In this document: in pieces, positions 18,601 to 30,389 of the stretch
Layout of the letters: every line of letters begins with the position of its first letter
Numbering within the stretch: the stretch's first letter is position 1
Assembly: GCF_011299615.1 (NCBI RefSeq)
Contig: NZ_CP049861.1
Span: 1,674,001 to 1,738,000, forward strand
DNA length: 64,000 nucleotides
Reading direction: 5' to 3'
Source: Erysipelothrix sp. HDW6C
Lineage (GTDB): Bacteria > Bacillota_I > Bacilli_A > Erysipelotrichales > Erysipelotrichaceae
Notes under the pieces: model-generated
The model's input: only the letters and a program-made list of their open reading frames with translations
Databases searched by the model: none
Told to the model about the DNA's origin: nothing
Program-made: the position numbers and the translations under genes

Positions 18601-19066
18601 CGTTAATGAGGCTTCACCGCTTGAAGCACAAGCTGTTCAATTCATTTATACAAAGACACCACGTTATGATGTGAGTGGTAATAATGTAACCATGAACCTT
18701 CGGGATGCTCAAACAGCAGTGACATCCAATACCTTTATGGATAATCTAACATTAAATGTTGGTGCCATTGCCCATAAAGATGGCGTCCTTGTTCCCGAAG
18801 CAACGATTGCCTTAGAGCTTCAAGGCGATATGAATAAACTTGAAGTTGGTGTCTACACCGTCAACCTAAGTTACAGTGATGGAACACGTCGCAGCATCTT
18901 GGCTGAGAATACAGTTACACTCACAATTATTGATGAAACCAAACCATCACCAACTTTACCTTCTACAGGTATTGCACAAAACGTCCTTCCATTTTACTTT
19001 GTCGGTCTTGGGATCGCAATTCTTGGATATAACGTACTTTCTACAAAATACCGAAAACGCGACTAA
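15677..19066 (+). CDS. LPXTG-anchored cell-surface protein
   Basis: An exported wall protein of 1129 residues. The ATG at 15677 is chosen because AAAGGAGGAAC precedes it and a signal peptide follows (about 1-27, ending VFADTE). An acidic, Glu/Thr-rich linker (28-75) leads to several beta-sandwich-like segments resembling bacterial adhesin or DUF11-type repeats. The C terminus is a classical sortase signal: LPSTG, a hydrophobic span and the charged tail STKYRKRD. It is the only sizeable plus-strand gene of the first 20 kb after the rhs locus and forms its own transcription unit. The ligand is unknown. The two regulators that converge on it are candidates for its control. Confidence 0.9.
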   Translation: MRKSIFKYVSLTLCLFLITTSLRVFADTETEVPSEAIQETNIEDTESVTDEDHSEAVTKNTEHETESAPVEKEQEPIGVMGSSGGAITPFQASIHVEATSDTLEVGQVAEYRIFFTLPGSADSYKNVRLILNLPNALNDTSIRFDQNLKELEVRGIVPIYDAVNHTLTYDFNEIEGGFESSITLKILTENGYPLNGEALTLEAKVTGDNLLDVESSATTTLVANYNASLSNKFNGILDEDGVLVARESIRYLDTAQYGIGLSVNRYTAGSLALQANSDLKISYTLPEGLQYISDTSGVTPVVNGKTYTWTFPANTNQSEEYYVSINFTLDVKVDGDFVNFSYVNNEAVASITFVDGHTQSFTAIAKTMVSPNYEFTPPPLIGETALTSVFSGPKDGLGGLGWIANDDPSVYDGANLGWRFYLTSIGATNPEYGLNSYDVFFMPDENINITRMYSGDFVSRAANEYPMAPLEPGQSVQYSISIKYVGEDTWTQGLDSVAVSRFYTAEELGIDPSRKVEVLWMHFHDNEEAIFVDNVEYTTWQNILPGITSTNLRFYTSVDEGYIGSIESKSAMAYAGWDSEGYLVTGQSDNVPADVRASSYREIGAGVESRLSPKTAQVIRAPEGKSRYVRSNISLANTTSNLIKSGSNTLRMDIINDISSIKRIGGPLTSYALIGEGIVLNDVSAATGGTVSVLDTNYQGSGKTLIKLEYTVDSLHPNSYTRIEIPVTVSENAPFKIDLQLIGYLAEDFEVADTSNANGTFTLKKEDTYHFNGNEPSNDFVYVTDNSYTYTSAYEYFASANIKGLPSIEVYENGSATMTLSVHNNKTNPMKSLVLIGVLPTREDTFVLNDDARQSKFDMNLTGPIVLPEAYANAFDVYYSTSKEPLVNGILDANIGSIQNGIPPLSLVDDQTWLNENEVSDFASIRSYKIVMKTGSASILESVISFEVPLQVDQTNLTGLESIDNRIAYASYAVAVNEASPLEAQAVQFIYTKTPRYDVSGNNVTMNLRDAQTAVTSNTFMDNLTLNVGAIAHKDGVLVPEATIALELQGDMNKLEVGVYTVNLSYSDGTRRSILAENTVTLTIIDETKPSPTLPSTGIAQNVLPFYFVGLGIAILGYNVLSTKYRKRD

Positions 19067-19088
19067 GTCTTTCTGAATTCAAGAAGAA

Positions 19089-19121
19089 AGCGGCTTGTTA
19101 TTTAAAACAGGCCGCTTTTTC
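19089..19121. terminator. Terminator between the LPXTG gene and the 19133 regulator
   Basis: An 11-bp stem (AGCGGCTTGTT with AACAGGCCGCT) is followed by TTTTT on the plus strand. It lies between convergent genes and can serve both. Confidence 0.85.
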
Positions 19122-19132
19122 TATTATATATA

Positions 19133-19960
19133 TTAAACCATCACAATATCTTGAATTGCATATGCTAATGCATTTTTCTCTTCTTTTGAGAATTCTAAAT
19201 TAAACACAAACTGGAGTGCATGAATCAATGTCTTGGCAACATTGTCACAACGATAGTCAACCAATAACATATTAATGTAGAAATCACGCATCTTTTGATC
19301 TTGATACGAGCGCATCAACATAACCTCAATTGCTGCAGTTAATGTTTTTTTACCACTTTCACGAATTACTAAATTGTTTTGAGCAAATGCCTCATCCAAC
19401 ATGGTCATAACAAGCTCACCTGTATGGCTTGGAAGCAAATTCAAAAGCGTAGCTGGAGTATCGCCATCTGTAATCATTGTCGTTAAAAGAACGCGCTTAT
19501 CATATTCACATCCATCAATTGTAACGCTCTCACCATCAAGATTAAGCATCAAGTCAAATTCTGCAAGGCGTGATCGACACGAACGCAGTACATGTAAGAC
19601 CTCTTCGCGGCTCATTCCAGTACCACAAACAAGATCATCGACCCGTGTCTCACCTGAAATATCATTCATAATATGGAGTGCTAATGTCTTCATGAGCTTG
19701 ATTTCACCAATTGAACCAAGGTCACTAAATACATGAGCATCGTAAAGTTTGTTGCAAAGTGAATCATTTGTCTTGATAAGTTTATAACCAGCGTTGGTAA
19801 CCGTCTTAATCTCAAAACCATAACCATGGCCAAGTTTTTTTAGTTTACCAATCAGGTTACGTGTGCGTCGTTCACTTAAATCCATTGTATTCATAATTGT
19901 ATCCATTGGAATAATTTCATTTTCGTCAAATATTTCAAGTAAGTTTGTAACTGTTGTCAT
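19133..19960 (-). CDS. Short HTH/PRD-like transcriptional regulator
   Basis: A 275-residue protein with an N-terminal winged HTH (about 1-65, including SERRTRNLIGKLKKLG) followed by a helical region resembling a PRD or Mga-type regulatory domain. It aligns with the first 65 residues of the 632-residue regulator at 20051, but lacks that protein's second PRD and PTS-like C-terminal domains. It appears to be a complete short paralogue, not a frameshifted copy: the start has a good GGGGGATTC site and the end lies just before a terminator. The target is unknown. The adjacent surface protein gene is a plausible one. Confidence 0.7.
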   Translation of the reverse strand: MTTVTNLLEIFDENEIIPMDTIMNTMDLSERRTRNLIGKLKKLGHGYGFEIKTVTNAGYKLIKTNDSLCNKLYDAHVFSDLGSIGEIKLMKTLALHIMNDISGETRVDDLVCGTGMSREEVLHVLRSCRSRLAEFDLMLNLDGESVTIDGCEYDKRVLLTTMITDGDTPATLLNLLPSHTGELVMTMLDEAFAQNNLVIRESGKKTLTAAIEVMLMRSYQDQKMRDFYINMLLVDYRCDNVAKTLIHALQFVFNLEFSKEEKNALAYAIQDIVMV

Positions 19961-20050
19961 AGAAGAATCCCCCTCTGTGATACTAGTTTCTCACAGTGAG
20001 GGATTCCTATACAGACAAACATTTGCAAAGCTATTTTGTAACTTCTTTAC

Positions 20051-21949
20051 TTATATAACTTCATTAATATAAATGATCAATTCATCATAGGAAGATATCT
20101 CCAATATTTTAGGACTGATGAGAATGCTTGTATACAATTCAGCAACTTCTTGATAGACAGAAAAATATTCTCTCATGATATTGAAGATAAAAATGAGCTT
20201 TCCATCATCTTTGCTTTGTCGGCCATTTGCAACACGTACAACTGCGACGCTATTTTCAACGGTAAAAGAGTCCATCGCATGTGCGCCCCCTACACCAGAC
20301 ACGTACAAGGTCGATCCAATTGATTCTCGCTGAGCTACCGATTCTCGAAATCCTTCGCGCGCATATCCTTTCGATTCCATAATACCTGCATACTTAAGCA
20401 CAATATCTTGATAGCTTAAGGACGCATCGGTCTCTATAAAGAATAGCTCTGGCAAGAGTACTTCTTGCAGGCGGTTAATTTGGCCATGATGGCGTCGTAT
20501 ATTGTGATAAATCACTTCGCGTTGAAGTCGTTGCAATTCAACATCGGTTGGAATGGGTGACAACTCATAGACAAGCGTCTTCGTTTTGCGTTCAATGTAG
20601 CCGTGTTGTGTTGTCAGTAGAATCAGATCAAACGCATCCAAATCCAAGCCATCGACTTGCTTCATAAATCGTGTTGTTAATGTAGCATTGGGGAAAATCA
20701 TCCGAACTCGTGAACCAAGAAAGTCAGGATTGCATTCAATCAATCCCGTCGCAAGAAGAACGTGTTTCACATTCATTTGAAAACGATACTTATCATCGTT
20801 CATGGTTGCAGCAAAATGCAATGAAAGCAAGCTTAACTCATCCCGTGATAAGTCTTCCAATTTCAATAGTGGTAAGTGTTTGATAAAATCGATCGTTAAA
20901 AGGTTGGCGAAGATATGCTTTAACCCAATGCGATCATAATTGGGATTCTTAAATTCATACTTGTATGAAATACGGATTAAGAGTGCATAGACATGATAGG
21001 TCAGCCGATTTACGAGTGAAGCATTCATTGAATAATTCGTATGGTATTCACCATCAATAGCATTCAGTGCCGACTTTACATGGGCTACATATTTCTCTTG
21101 AATCTCAACAGGCAATTGATATGAGTTTGTCATAACAAAGATATTCAATGCGAGAAGCATCTCTTCTTTGGGGCTCAGCGGCAATCCAAACTTTGCCATT
21201 AACTCAGTCATTATGTAATTTGCGGCATTGAGACTTGGAGCATCAATTTGCATACGATTGACATCGACACGAATGTGGACATCCGCATTAAAGATACGCA
21301 TGATAAAAACTTCAACATGGGCAACTGTCTCGTTAAAGATGGCTTCATTAAAGTAAAGTTGATTTTCATAGAAACCGTTAAAGACAATGCGTTTGATTTG
21401 TTCTTCTTCATCAACTGTAAAGTAACGCATGCTACTAAAGTTACCGATGCCCTCTGTGAAGATATCTGCAAGAAGGTTTCTCTTGTTGTATTCAATACCT
21501 TCAATACGGATACCATAGTAAGGTTTGGACACGTAAGTAAGTTCATATTTCTCTAAGATATCCACGATAAGTTTCAAATCCGCAACAACAGTTGGGCGCG
21601 TTACATCAAGAAGTTCTGCAAGCTCATCAATGCTTGAATAGTCTTCTTCAATGTTAATGAGATACAGCATCATATTATGAAGGCGCATCGTACGGTTGCT
21701 GGCATCAACATGCATTTGCCCATTTCGCGCAATGAAGGATTCTAAAAGGGCATCATCGGTTGCTTTGAGCAAGTATCCAGCTTTTGGAATGGTGCGTATT
21801 TCAAAGCCATTGCGCTCACCCATTGTGCGAAGCTCACCCAAAAGCGCACGGACCTTTCGCTCCGAAGCTCCAACACTTTCAATCATTGCAGCAATATCGA
21901 CAATTTTCCCCTCATGCAAGAGCATGAACAATGTCATCAGTGACTCCAT
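20051..21949 (-). CDS. MtlR/BglG-type PRD transcriptional regulator with EIIA-like domain
   Basis: About 632 residues. The order is an HTH domain (1-65), a second HTH (DVTRPTVVADLKLI, near 130), PRD-like helical modules, an EIIB-like segment near 430-500, and a C-terminal EIIA fructose/mannitol-like domain with a histidine in GGAHAMDSF. Such proteins sense PTS phosphorylation and activate transcription. I prefer the ATG at 21949 (GGGGGA upstream) because the paralogue at 19133 then aligns from its first residue. A start at 21964 or 22039 is also open. No PTS genes lie next to it, so its signal and target are not evident. Confidence 0.75.
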   Translation of the reverse strand: MESLMTLFMLLHEGKIVDIAAMIESVGASERKVRALLGELRTMGERNGFEIRTIPKAGYLLKATDDALLESFIARNGQMHVDASNRTMRLHNMMLYLINIEEDYSSIDELAELLDVTRPTVVADLKLIVDILEKYELTYVSKPYYGIRIEGIEYNKRNLLADIFTEGIGNFSSMRYFTVDEEEQIKRIVFNGFYENQLYFNEAIFNETVAHVEVFIMRIFNADVHIRVDVNRMQIDAPSLNAANYIMTELMAKFGLPLSPKEEMLLALNIFVMTNSYQLPVEIQEKYVAHVKSALNAIDGEYHTNYSMNASLVNRLTYHVYALLIRISYKYEFKNPNYDRIGLKHIFANLLTIDFIKHLPLLKLEDLSRDELSLLSLHFAATMNDDKYRFQMNVKHVLLATGLIECNPDFLGSRVRMIFPNATLTTRFMKQVDGLDLDAFDLILLTTQHGYIERKTKTLVYELSPIPTDVELQRLQREVIYHNIRRHHGQINRLQEVLLPELFFIETDASLSYQDIVLKYAGIMESKGYAREGFRESVAQRESIGSTLYVSGVGGAHAMDSFTVENSVAVVRVANGRQSKDDGKLIFIFNIMREYFSVYQEVAELYTSILISPKILEISSYDELIIYINEVI

Positions 21950-22057
21950 ATGAATGTCCCCCATTAATCTTTCTTCTATTGTACGATATTTCGAGAGAAA
22001 TTGCCGTGTTAGAGACTGAATGTCCAAAGAAAACAACACGTCTTGCGACGTGTTGGC

Positions 22058-22900
22058 TTAGAGTTTGTGAAAAATAGGCTCCATCTTCGAAAATGTGCAG
22101 TATTCTGTAAATCCAAGTTCCTTGAGAATCGCTCGTGATGATTGAATGTACGCTCCCAAGTGTTCTTTTTTATGACTGTCACTTCCAATCGTAATGATGC
22201 GTCCACCCAACGCACGGTACAATTTTAAGATTTCGATAGAAGGCGTAATACCATTGATACCATAGCGGTGTGATGAAGTATTCACTTCAATCCCCTTACC
22301 ATCAGCAATTACGACTTCAAGTATTTTGGTAATCATGGCCTTATGCGCATCAAAAGCATCTGTTTCTTTATCCAAGTACCGACGAATCAAGTCCATGTGA
22401 GCAAGACAGCTGTAATTGTGATAGGTTGAGACCAAATCATACATCTCTTTGTAATACCGGGTGTAACTTTCGTGCTCACTGCGTCCCTTTTGAAAATCAC
22501 CCGTCCAAAATTCTTGATCATTCACTTGATGTACCGATAGTAAAACAAAATCCATGGGGTAAGCATCAAATACACGCTGGAATGAAGCAATCGTATGCAT
22601 TTGCATACCAAATTCAAGACCCCGCTTGATCGATATCATGTCACCGTATCTTTCTTGGAGTCTATCAATTTCGGCGAAATATCGTGGGTAGTCGACATTG
22701 AGGATGCGTTCTCCATCAACAATACGCGCTTTGTGCATTTCGTGCCAATCGACCTTCACACCATAATCAACATGATCTGTAAAACAGATTGCATCCAATC
22801 CTAAGGCAATCGCATCATTTACAACATCTTCCATGGGATACCATGAATCATCACTGTAGTCACAGTGAACATGATAATCAACAAATAGTTCTTTCGTCAT
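22058..22900 (-). CDS. PHP-family histidinol-phosphatase-like phosphoesterase
   Basis: A 280-residue PHP-domain metalloenzyme. The first metal-binding motif is DYHVHCDYSDDS near residue 10, with CFTDHVDYG near 40 and later HMDLIRR and GSDSHKKEHLG ligands. The size and motifs fit the HisJ/HisK type that removes phosphate from histidinol phosphate. No other his genes are nearby, so the physiological substrate may be different. It starts at an ATG with AGAAGGAGATAAG upstream and is a separate unit from clpB, whose terminator lies between them. Confidence 0.8.
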   Translation of the reverse strand: MTKELFVDYHVHCDYSDDSWYPMEDVVNDAIALGLDAICFTDHVDYGVKVDWHEMHKARIVDGERILNVDYPRYFAEIDRLQERYGDMISIKRGLEFGMQMHTIASFQRVFDAYPMDFVLLSVHQVNDQEFWTGDFQKGRSEHESYTRYYKEMYDLVSTYHNYSCLAHMDLIRRYLDKETDAFDAHKAMITKILEVVIADGKGIEVNTSSHRYGINGITPSIEILKLYRALGGRIITIGSDSHKKEHLGAYIQSSRAILKELGFTEYCTFSKMEPIFHKL

Positions 22901-23040
22901 GCTTATCTCCTTCTAACTTAATGCCATCATATCATGAAAATGACTTTCGAAAACGTTGTGAGTTCCGTTTGAAATAATCGATTCACAACACCCAATATTT
23001 ACTCTTTCTTTGAGATAAATCTTCCAATTTTTCCATTAGA

Positions 23041-23072
23041 AAAGACGATCTACCTAGCGGTAAATCGTCTTT
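23041..23072 (-). terminator. Terminator of clpB
   Basis: A stem of AAAGACGAT with ATCGTCTTT encloses an inner TACC/GGTA pair. On the minus strand it is followed by TTTTCTAA. It lies 26 bp beyond the clpB stop. Confidence 0.75.
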
Positions 23073-23097
23073 GTTTAAAGCCATGTGATTCATGAAT

Positions 23098-25653
23098 CTA
23101 GTTCATTTTCACAGTCGGATTTTCAATCGTTACAATGAATTCGCCGTTGTTTGCATCAACACGAATGATTGAATTTGCTTCGACGTCATGTTCAATGAGT
23201 TGATAAGCAACCTTTGTTTCGATTTCTCGTTGAATAAAACGTTTCATCGGACGTGCACCATAGGTGACATCACTCCCTTGAGCAACAATCATGTTCAATG
23301 CTTCTGGGGTTACTTCAAGGACAACCTCACGACGGCTCATGCGCACGGCAAGTTCATCAATGAATTTGCGGGCAATGTCGACAAGAACATCATCGCTCAA
23401 TGCATTAAAGACAATGATCTCATCAACACGGTTGATGAACTCAGGTTTGAAGTGACTTTGAACAACTTGCATGTAGTTGTTGTTGCGGACAGCAACATCT
23501 TTCTCAAAAGCAAATTGACTACCCAAGTTTGAGGTCATGATAATAATGGTATTCTTGAAGTCAACAGTGACACCTTTACTGTCTGTAATGTGTCCGTCAT
23601 CCAAGATTTGTAACAATACATTGAATACATCGGGGTGTGCTTTCTCGATTTCATCAAGAAGTACGATTGAATATGGGTGACGTCGGACTTGCTCAGTCAA
23701 TTGTCCCCCTTGTTCATACCCTACATATCCTGGAGGCGCACCGATTAAACGGGCCACGCTGTGTTTCTCCATATACTCACTCATATCAATACGAATGATG
23801 CGACTCTTATCATCAAAGAGTTGTTGTGCCAAGACACGTGCAACTTCTGTTTTACCAACACCTGTTGGTCCTAAGAACATAAACGAACCGAGTGGGCGGT
23901 TTTCGTCTTGAATCTGTGCTTTCGAACGCAAGATAGCATCAGTTACAGTTTGCAGTGCATCGTCTTGACCTTTAACATAAACTTCCAACTCGTGTTTCAA
24001 GTTGAGCAGTTTCTCACGATCAGAAGCAACCAGTTTGGTAATATCAATGCCTGTCCACTTCGAGATAATTTCAGCAATCAACTCTTCAGTGACGACTTCT
24101 TGAATCATACCTTCTGTGTTTTCCATCTCGTTGGCTTCTTTGATGCGTGCTTTAAGTGCTGGAATGGTTTCATATTGAAGACGCGCAGCCTCTTCATAAC
24201 GGGCTTCGTTTTGAGCACGTTCGAATTCAAGGCGTGCTTTTTCAAGTTCTTCTTTCGCACCTTTGACACCATCAAGCGCATCTTTTTCTTTTTCCCAACG
24301 GGCAAAGAGTAAGTTGTATTTCTCTTTTAGATTGCTTAACTCTTCTACAATCTCATCAAGACGTAAGAGAGTTCGCTCATCTGTTTCTTTCTTAAGGGCT
24401 GTTTCTTCAATTTCAAGTTGGCGAATCTTCCGTGTTAACTCATCGAGTTCTTCAGGCATCGATTCCATTTCAACACGAATTGAAGCACTGGCCTCATCAA
24501 TCAAGTCAATTGCTTTGTCTGGTAGGAAACGATCGGTAATATAACGATCGGATAACTTGGCAGCGGCAACAATTGACTCATCAAGAATCTTAACCCCATG
24601 GTGGGACTCAAAGCGGTCCTTTAAGCCACGAAGAATTGAAATCGTGTCATCAACTGTTGGTTCACTGACCGTGACACGTTGGAAGCGGCGTTCTAAGGCG
24701 GCGTCCTTCTCGATATGTTGACGATACTCGTTGTAGGTCGTTGCACCAATTAAGTGCAACTCACCACGTGCTAACATCGGTTTGAGTAAGTTTGCAGCAT
24801 CCATGGAACCTTCTGTTTTCCCTGCACCGACAAGATTATGAATCTCATCAATAAAGAGAATAATGTTTCCATCAGCTGCTTCCACCTCTTCAAGAACCGC
24901 TTTGAGGCGCTCCTCAAATTCACCACGATATTTTGCACCGGCAATTAGCGATCCCATATCAAGTTCAATCAATTGTTTGTTTTTCAAACTGAATGGAACA
25001 TCACCACGCATAATGCGCCATGCAAGCCCTTCAGCAATCGCAGTCTTACCAACACCCGGTTCACCAATGAGAATTGGGTTGTTTTTTGTTTTACGGCTCA
25101 AGATTTGTATCACGCGACGAATTTCATCATCACGGCCAATAATAGGATCAATTTTACCATCACGGACATCTTTTACCAAGTCTCGACCATATTTCAAGAG
25201 GGCATCAATATTGTTTTCTGCTTGTGGAGTGTCAATGACACGACCACCACGATGTTCAAGAATTGATGCTTCCAGTTTGTCTTTTGGCATCATCGATGCA
25301 TACACATTCTCAACCTCTAAGATTGCTAAGAACAATGCATAGAGGGACACAAATGTATCGCCCTTGTCTTTAGACCATTGTGTTGCTTTGCTCATCATGG
25401 TTCCAAATTCCGAGGAAGCTGTTAATTGTGCTCCTTGAACCATAGGCAAAGCTTGTAGTTTATCATCGGTAATATTTACAATTGCTTGCCGTGCAATACC
25501 GTTTTCTTCCAGGATGACATCCAAGTCACCTGAATTCATAATTGCCTTCATAACATGTAATGGCGTCACTGCACTGTGTTCCATTGCAGATGCATAGTTG
25601 ACGGCTTCCATTATCGCTTGTTGGCTTTTTTCTGTTAAATTATCATTTTGCAT
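23098..25653 (-). CDS. clpB: ATP-dependent disaggregase ClpB
   Basis: An 851-residue AAA+ chaperone that works with DnaK to pull apart aggregates. An N-terminal Clp repeat domain (1-140) precedes the first ATPase module with GEPGVGKT (about 195-205). The coiled-coil middle domain spans roughly 390-510, and the second ATPase has GPTGVGKT and LLDEIEKAH. The ATG at 25653 is chosen because GGAGGTGAAGC precedes it; the earlier in-frame start at 25689 falls inside the CIRCE operator. It lies directly after dnaJ but behind a terminator, so it has its own promoter and is probably repressed by HrcA. Confidence 0.97.
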   Translation of the reverse strand: MQNDNLTEKSQQAIMEAVNYASAMEHSAVTPLHVMKAIMNSGDLDVILEENGIARQAIVNITDDKLQALPMVQGAQLTASSEFGTMMSKATQWSKDKGDTFVSLYALFLAILEVENVYASMMPKDKLEASILEHRGGRVIDTPQAENNIDALLKYGRDLVKDVRDGKIDPIIGRDDEIRRVIQILSRKTKNNPILIGEPGVGKTAIAEGLAWRIMRGDVPFSLKNKQLIELDMGSLIAGAKYRGEFEERLKAVLEEVEAADGNIILFIDEIHNLVGAGKTEGSMDAANLLKPMLARGELHLIGATTYNEYRQHIEKDAALERRFQRVTVSEPTVDDTISILRGLKDRFESHHGVKILDESIVAAAKLSDRYITDRFLPDKAIDLIDEASASIRVEMESMPEELDELTRKIRQLEIEETALKKETDERTLLRLDEIVEELSNLKEKYNLLFARWEKEKDALDGVKGAKEELEKARLEFERAQNEARYEEAARLQYETIPALKARIKEANEMENTEGMIQEVVTEELIAEIISKWTGIDITKLVASDREKLLNLKHELEVYVKGQDDALQTVTDAILRSKAQIQDENRPLGSFMFLGPTGVGKTEVARVLAQQLFDDKSRIIRIDMSEYMEKHSVARLIGAPPGYVGYEQGGQLTEQVRRHPYSIVLLDEIEKAHPDVFNVLLQILDDGHITDSKGVTVDFKNTIIIMTSNLGSQFAFEKDVAVRNNNYMQVVQSHFKPEFINRVDEIIVFNALSDDVLVDIARKFIDELAVRMSRREVVLEVTPEALNMIVAQGSDVTYGARPMKRFIQREIETKVAYQLIEHDVEANSIIRVDANNGEFIVTIENPTVKMN

Positions 25654-25675
25654 ATGCTTCACCTCCATTGTTGTT

Positions 25676-25702
25676 TTAGCAATCTCCATAGTTGAGTGCT
25701 AA
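25676..25702 (-). promoter_or_regulatory. CIRCE operator of clpB
   Basis: Read on the minus strand the element is TTAGCACTC, nine bases, then GATTGCTAA. This is the HrcA operator consensus with one mismatch (GAGTGCTAA expected). It ends 22 bp before the clpB ATG, so HrcA bound there would block initiation or early elongation. Confidence 0.88.
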
Positions 25703-25710
25703 TGATAATC

Positions 25711-25736
25711 GGAAAGAAAAGTGATTTGCATCACTT
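25711..25736 (-). terminator. Terminator at the end of dnaJ
   Basis: On the minus strand AAGTGAT and ATCACTT form a stem around a 4-nt loop, followed by TTCTTTCC. The stem overlaps the dnaJ stop codon at 25731. It separates the hrcA operon from clpB, but the T-run is interrupted, so read-through is likely. Confidence 0.6.
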
Positions 25737-26852
25737 GAACGCTTTTTTAAAGCGGTCAAAGACACTCTCACCCTTCGTTTCTCTTAACGTTTCGTAGATC
25801 TCTCGTTGTTCACGGGAAATCTTGGTAGGGACTTCCAATTTAACTTCTACATATTGGTCGCCCATTCTGCCTGAACGAAGGTCTTTAACTCCTTTTTCAC
25901 GCAATCTAAACTTCGTATTTGGTTGTGTACCCGCAGGTATTGTTAAGGTAACATCACCATGAACCGTAGGAACATCAATTTCAGTTCCCAATGTTGCATC
26001 GACCACTGAAAGTGGAATTTGGATATTAATATCGTTACCTTCACGTTTGAAGTATTTATGGGTTCCAACAATTATCTCTATAAAGAGGTCCCCGTTTGGC
26101 CCACCATTGGCTCCGCGTTCTCCTTTACCGGATACACGAAGTTGTTGACCGGATACAATTCCCGCAGGAATTTTAATATCAACATTAACTTTTTTACTGT
26201 TATAGCCTTTGCCATGACATTCAGTACATTTTTTCGAAATTGTTTTTCCACTACCACCACAATCTGGACAGACTGCAGCCGATTGGAATGTTCCGAATGG
26301 TGTTCGTTGTTGCGTTACAGTTTGACCTGTACCATTACAACGCTGACATGTATGGATATCATCTTTACTGAAGGCGCCTGAACCATGACATACTGTACAT
26401 TGTTCATCAACATGCAGTGTGATTGTCTTTTCAGCACCGAAAACGGCATCCATAAAGTCAATCTTCATGTTCATAAAGCGATCTTGACCTTGTTGTGGAG
26501 CATTTGGATTACGACGACTTTGTTGGCCACCTCCAAAGAACGAACTGAAGATATCTCCAAAATCATCAAATCCTGCACCACCACCGAAGCCACCAAATCC
26601 GCCAGCACCGCCACCTGTTCCACCATTTTGATCGAAGGCAGCATGACCGTATTGGTCATAGGTACTACGCTTGGTTTGATCACTTAAGACTTCATAAGCT
26701 TCTTGTACTTCTTTAAACTTAGCGTCAGCACCATCCTCCTTATTGACATCAGGATGGTACTTCTTCGCTAACTGGCGATAGGCTTTTTTAACTTCTTGTT
26801 CTGTAGCACTCTTTGAGATACCCAGAACCTCATAATAATCTTTTTTCGCCAT
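25731..26852 (-). CDS. dnaJ: Chaperone DnaJ
   Basis: A 373-residue type I J-protein that delivers substrates to DnaK and stimulates its ATPase. The J domain (1-70) carries the HPD motif in YHPDVN. A Gly/Phe-rich linker (about 75-115) follows. The zinc-binding region has four CxxCxGxG repeats ([32 protein letters not shown]; about 145-215), and two beta-barrel substrate domains complete it. It lies 28 bp after dnaK with GGAGGGTA upstream and is the last gene of the hrcA-grpE-dnaK-dnaJ operon. Confidence 0.97.
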   Translation of the reverse strand: MAKKDYYEVLGISKSATEQEVKKAYRQLAKKYHPDVNKEDGADAKFKEVQEAYEVLSDQTKRSTYDQYGHAAFDQNGGTGGGAGGFGGFGGGAGFDDFGDIFSSFFGGGQQSRRNPNAPQQGQDRFMNMKIDFMDAVFGAEKTITLHVDEQCTVCHGSGAFSKDDIHTCQRCNGTGQTVTQQRTPFGTFQSAAVCPDCGGSGKTISKKCTECHGKGYNSKKVNVDIKIPAGIVSGQQLRVSGKGERGANGGPNGDLFIEIIVGTHKYFKREGNDINIQIPLSVVDATLGTEIDVPTVHGDVTLTIPAGTQPNTKFRLREKGVKDLRSGRMGDQYVEVKLEVPTKISREQREIYETLRETKGESVFDRFKKAFK

Positions 26853-26880
26853 ATCTACCCTCCAATATTAGTAAACTTCA

Positions 26881-29216
<2,336 letters not shown>

Positions 29217-29245
<29 letters not shown>

Positions 29246-30260
29246 CTTGACCACCTTTCCCATAAACTTTTTCGACCATTTCTGAGACGTAATCAATGAG
29301 TGATACGACTCGACCGTATTCCATACGGTTTGGCCCAACAACCATTAGCTGATGTTCTGAATTTTCAGTAAGTTGAAACTTACTTGAGACAACAGCCATG
29401 TCATCGACCCATACAAGTTCACTGTGCGATCCCTTTGTAAGTCGTAGATTTTCATGGTTAATCGATATTTCACGCCACATCTCACTGTTTTCAAGCATCC
29501 CCATTAACTGGCGTAGCTTTTCAATATTTGAGAACTCTGGTTGGTACAGCATATTGCGCTCACCACTTAGGTAAACTTCGCTTTGAGCAAACTTAACGAA
29601 TGCTCCTACGAATGCTTCAAACAAGACTTCATATTGAACTAACTTCACAGATAAGATTGGTCTTAAACCTTCCATCTTCTCAACGATGTCTCCGAGCTTC
29701 GTACCCTTGAGACGCTCATTCAAGATGACCGTGCACTGCTCAATGTCTTCAACACTGACTTGAGATTCAAAATTGAAGATGCGGTTTTCCGCATGTCCCG
29801 ATTCAGTTACAAAGACTGCCATCGCTGACAACTCATTCAACGGAATCAATTGAACACTCTTTAGAATCTGATCCGCAGCACTCGGCCCTAAGACCACTGC
29901 TGTCAGATTTGTCATGTGCGAGATGATATCGCTACTTTGACGAATTGCTTCATCAATGTCCAAACGACGATCAGAAAATACCTGAGCGATCGCATTCTCT
30001 ACACTGCGGTTCCCTTCATCTTCCATGAGATGTTCCACGTAGAAGCGATACCCTTTTGTAGAAGGCACCCGACCCGAAGACGTATGCGTCTTTTCAATCA
30101 GCCCTTCTTTTTCTAAGTCAGACATTTCATTGCGTATCGTCGCAGACGAGTACGGTAAGTTGAATTTCTCAATTAACGTGTTCGAACCAACAGGTTCAGC
30201 CGTATTGATAAACTCAGTAACAATCGCTCTAAATATTTCTACTTTACGCGGTGTTAACAT
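29217..30260 (-). CDS. hrcA: Heat-inducible repressor HrcA
   Basis: A 347-residue repressor of chaperone genes that binds CIRCE and needs GroE for activity. The winged HTH lies at 1-75 (MLTPRKVEIFRAIV, then TIRNEMSDLEKEGLIEK). A GAF-like dimerisation region and the C-terminal domain follow. The ATG at 30260 has GGAGGCGAGG upstream. An earlier in-frame codon at 30332 lies in the promoter -35 and cannot be used. It is the first gene of the operon and represses itself through the operator at 30320. Confidence 0.97.
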
Positions 30261-30303
30261 AAATTCCTCGCCTCCTAAACACACTATTTTAGTGCCTGTA
30301 ACT

Positions 30304-30332
30304 ATTATAGAACAAGCTTTTAGCAGTGTCAA
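30304..30332 (-). promoter_or_regulatory. Sigma-A promoter of the hrcA operon
   Basis: Perfect TTGACA (30327-30332) and TATAAT (30304-30309) boxes are separated by exactly 17 bp on the minus strand. The -35 overlaps the CIRCE operator, so repressor and polymerase compete. Confidence 0.9.
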
Positions 30333-30346
30333 GGGTTAAGTGCTAA
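30320..30346 (-). promoter_or_regulatory. CIRCE operator of hrcA-grpE-dnaK-dnaJ
   Basis: Minus strand TTAGCACTT, nine bases, CACTGCTAA. The half-sites match the consensus in 8 of 9 and 7 of 9 positions. The operator overlaps the -35 box. It is weaker than the clpB site, which may reflect the overlap with TTGACA. Confidence 0.8.
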
Positions 30347-30353
30347 AATATAG

Positions 30354-30376
30354 AAAAAGCAGACGATTAATCTGCT
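30354..30376 (-). terminator. Terminator of the Dam-endonuclease operon
   Basis: On the minus strand AGCAGA and TCTGCT close a 7-nt loop followed by TTTTTC. It lies between the endonuclease stop at 30390 and the CIRCE element, shielding the hrcA operon from the defence island. Confidence 0.75.
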
Positions 30377-30389
30377 AATACAAAAAAAA

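Noticed and set aside
22058-22900. A histidine biosynthesis locus
   Set aside because: Only the PHP phosphatase is present; no other his genes are near.
25654-25689. Upstream start for ClpB at 25689
   Set aside because: That start lies within the CIRCE operator, while the ATG at 25653 has a GGAGGTG site.
30261-30332. Upstream start for HrcA at 30332
   Set aside because: It overlaps the -35 box and would precede the transcription start.
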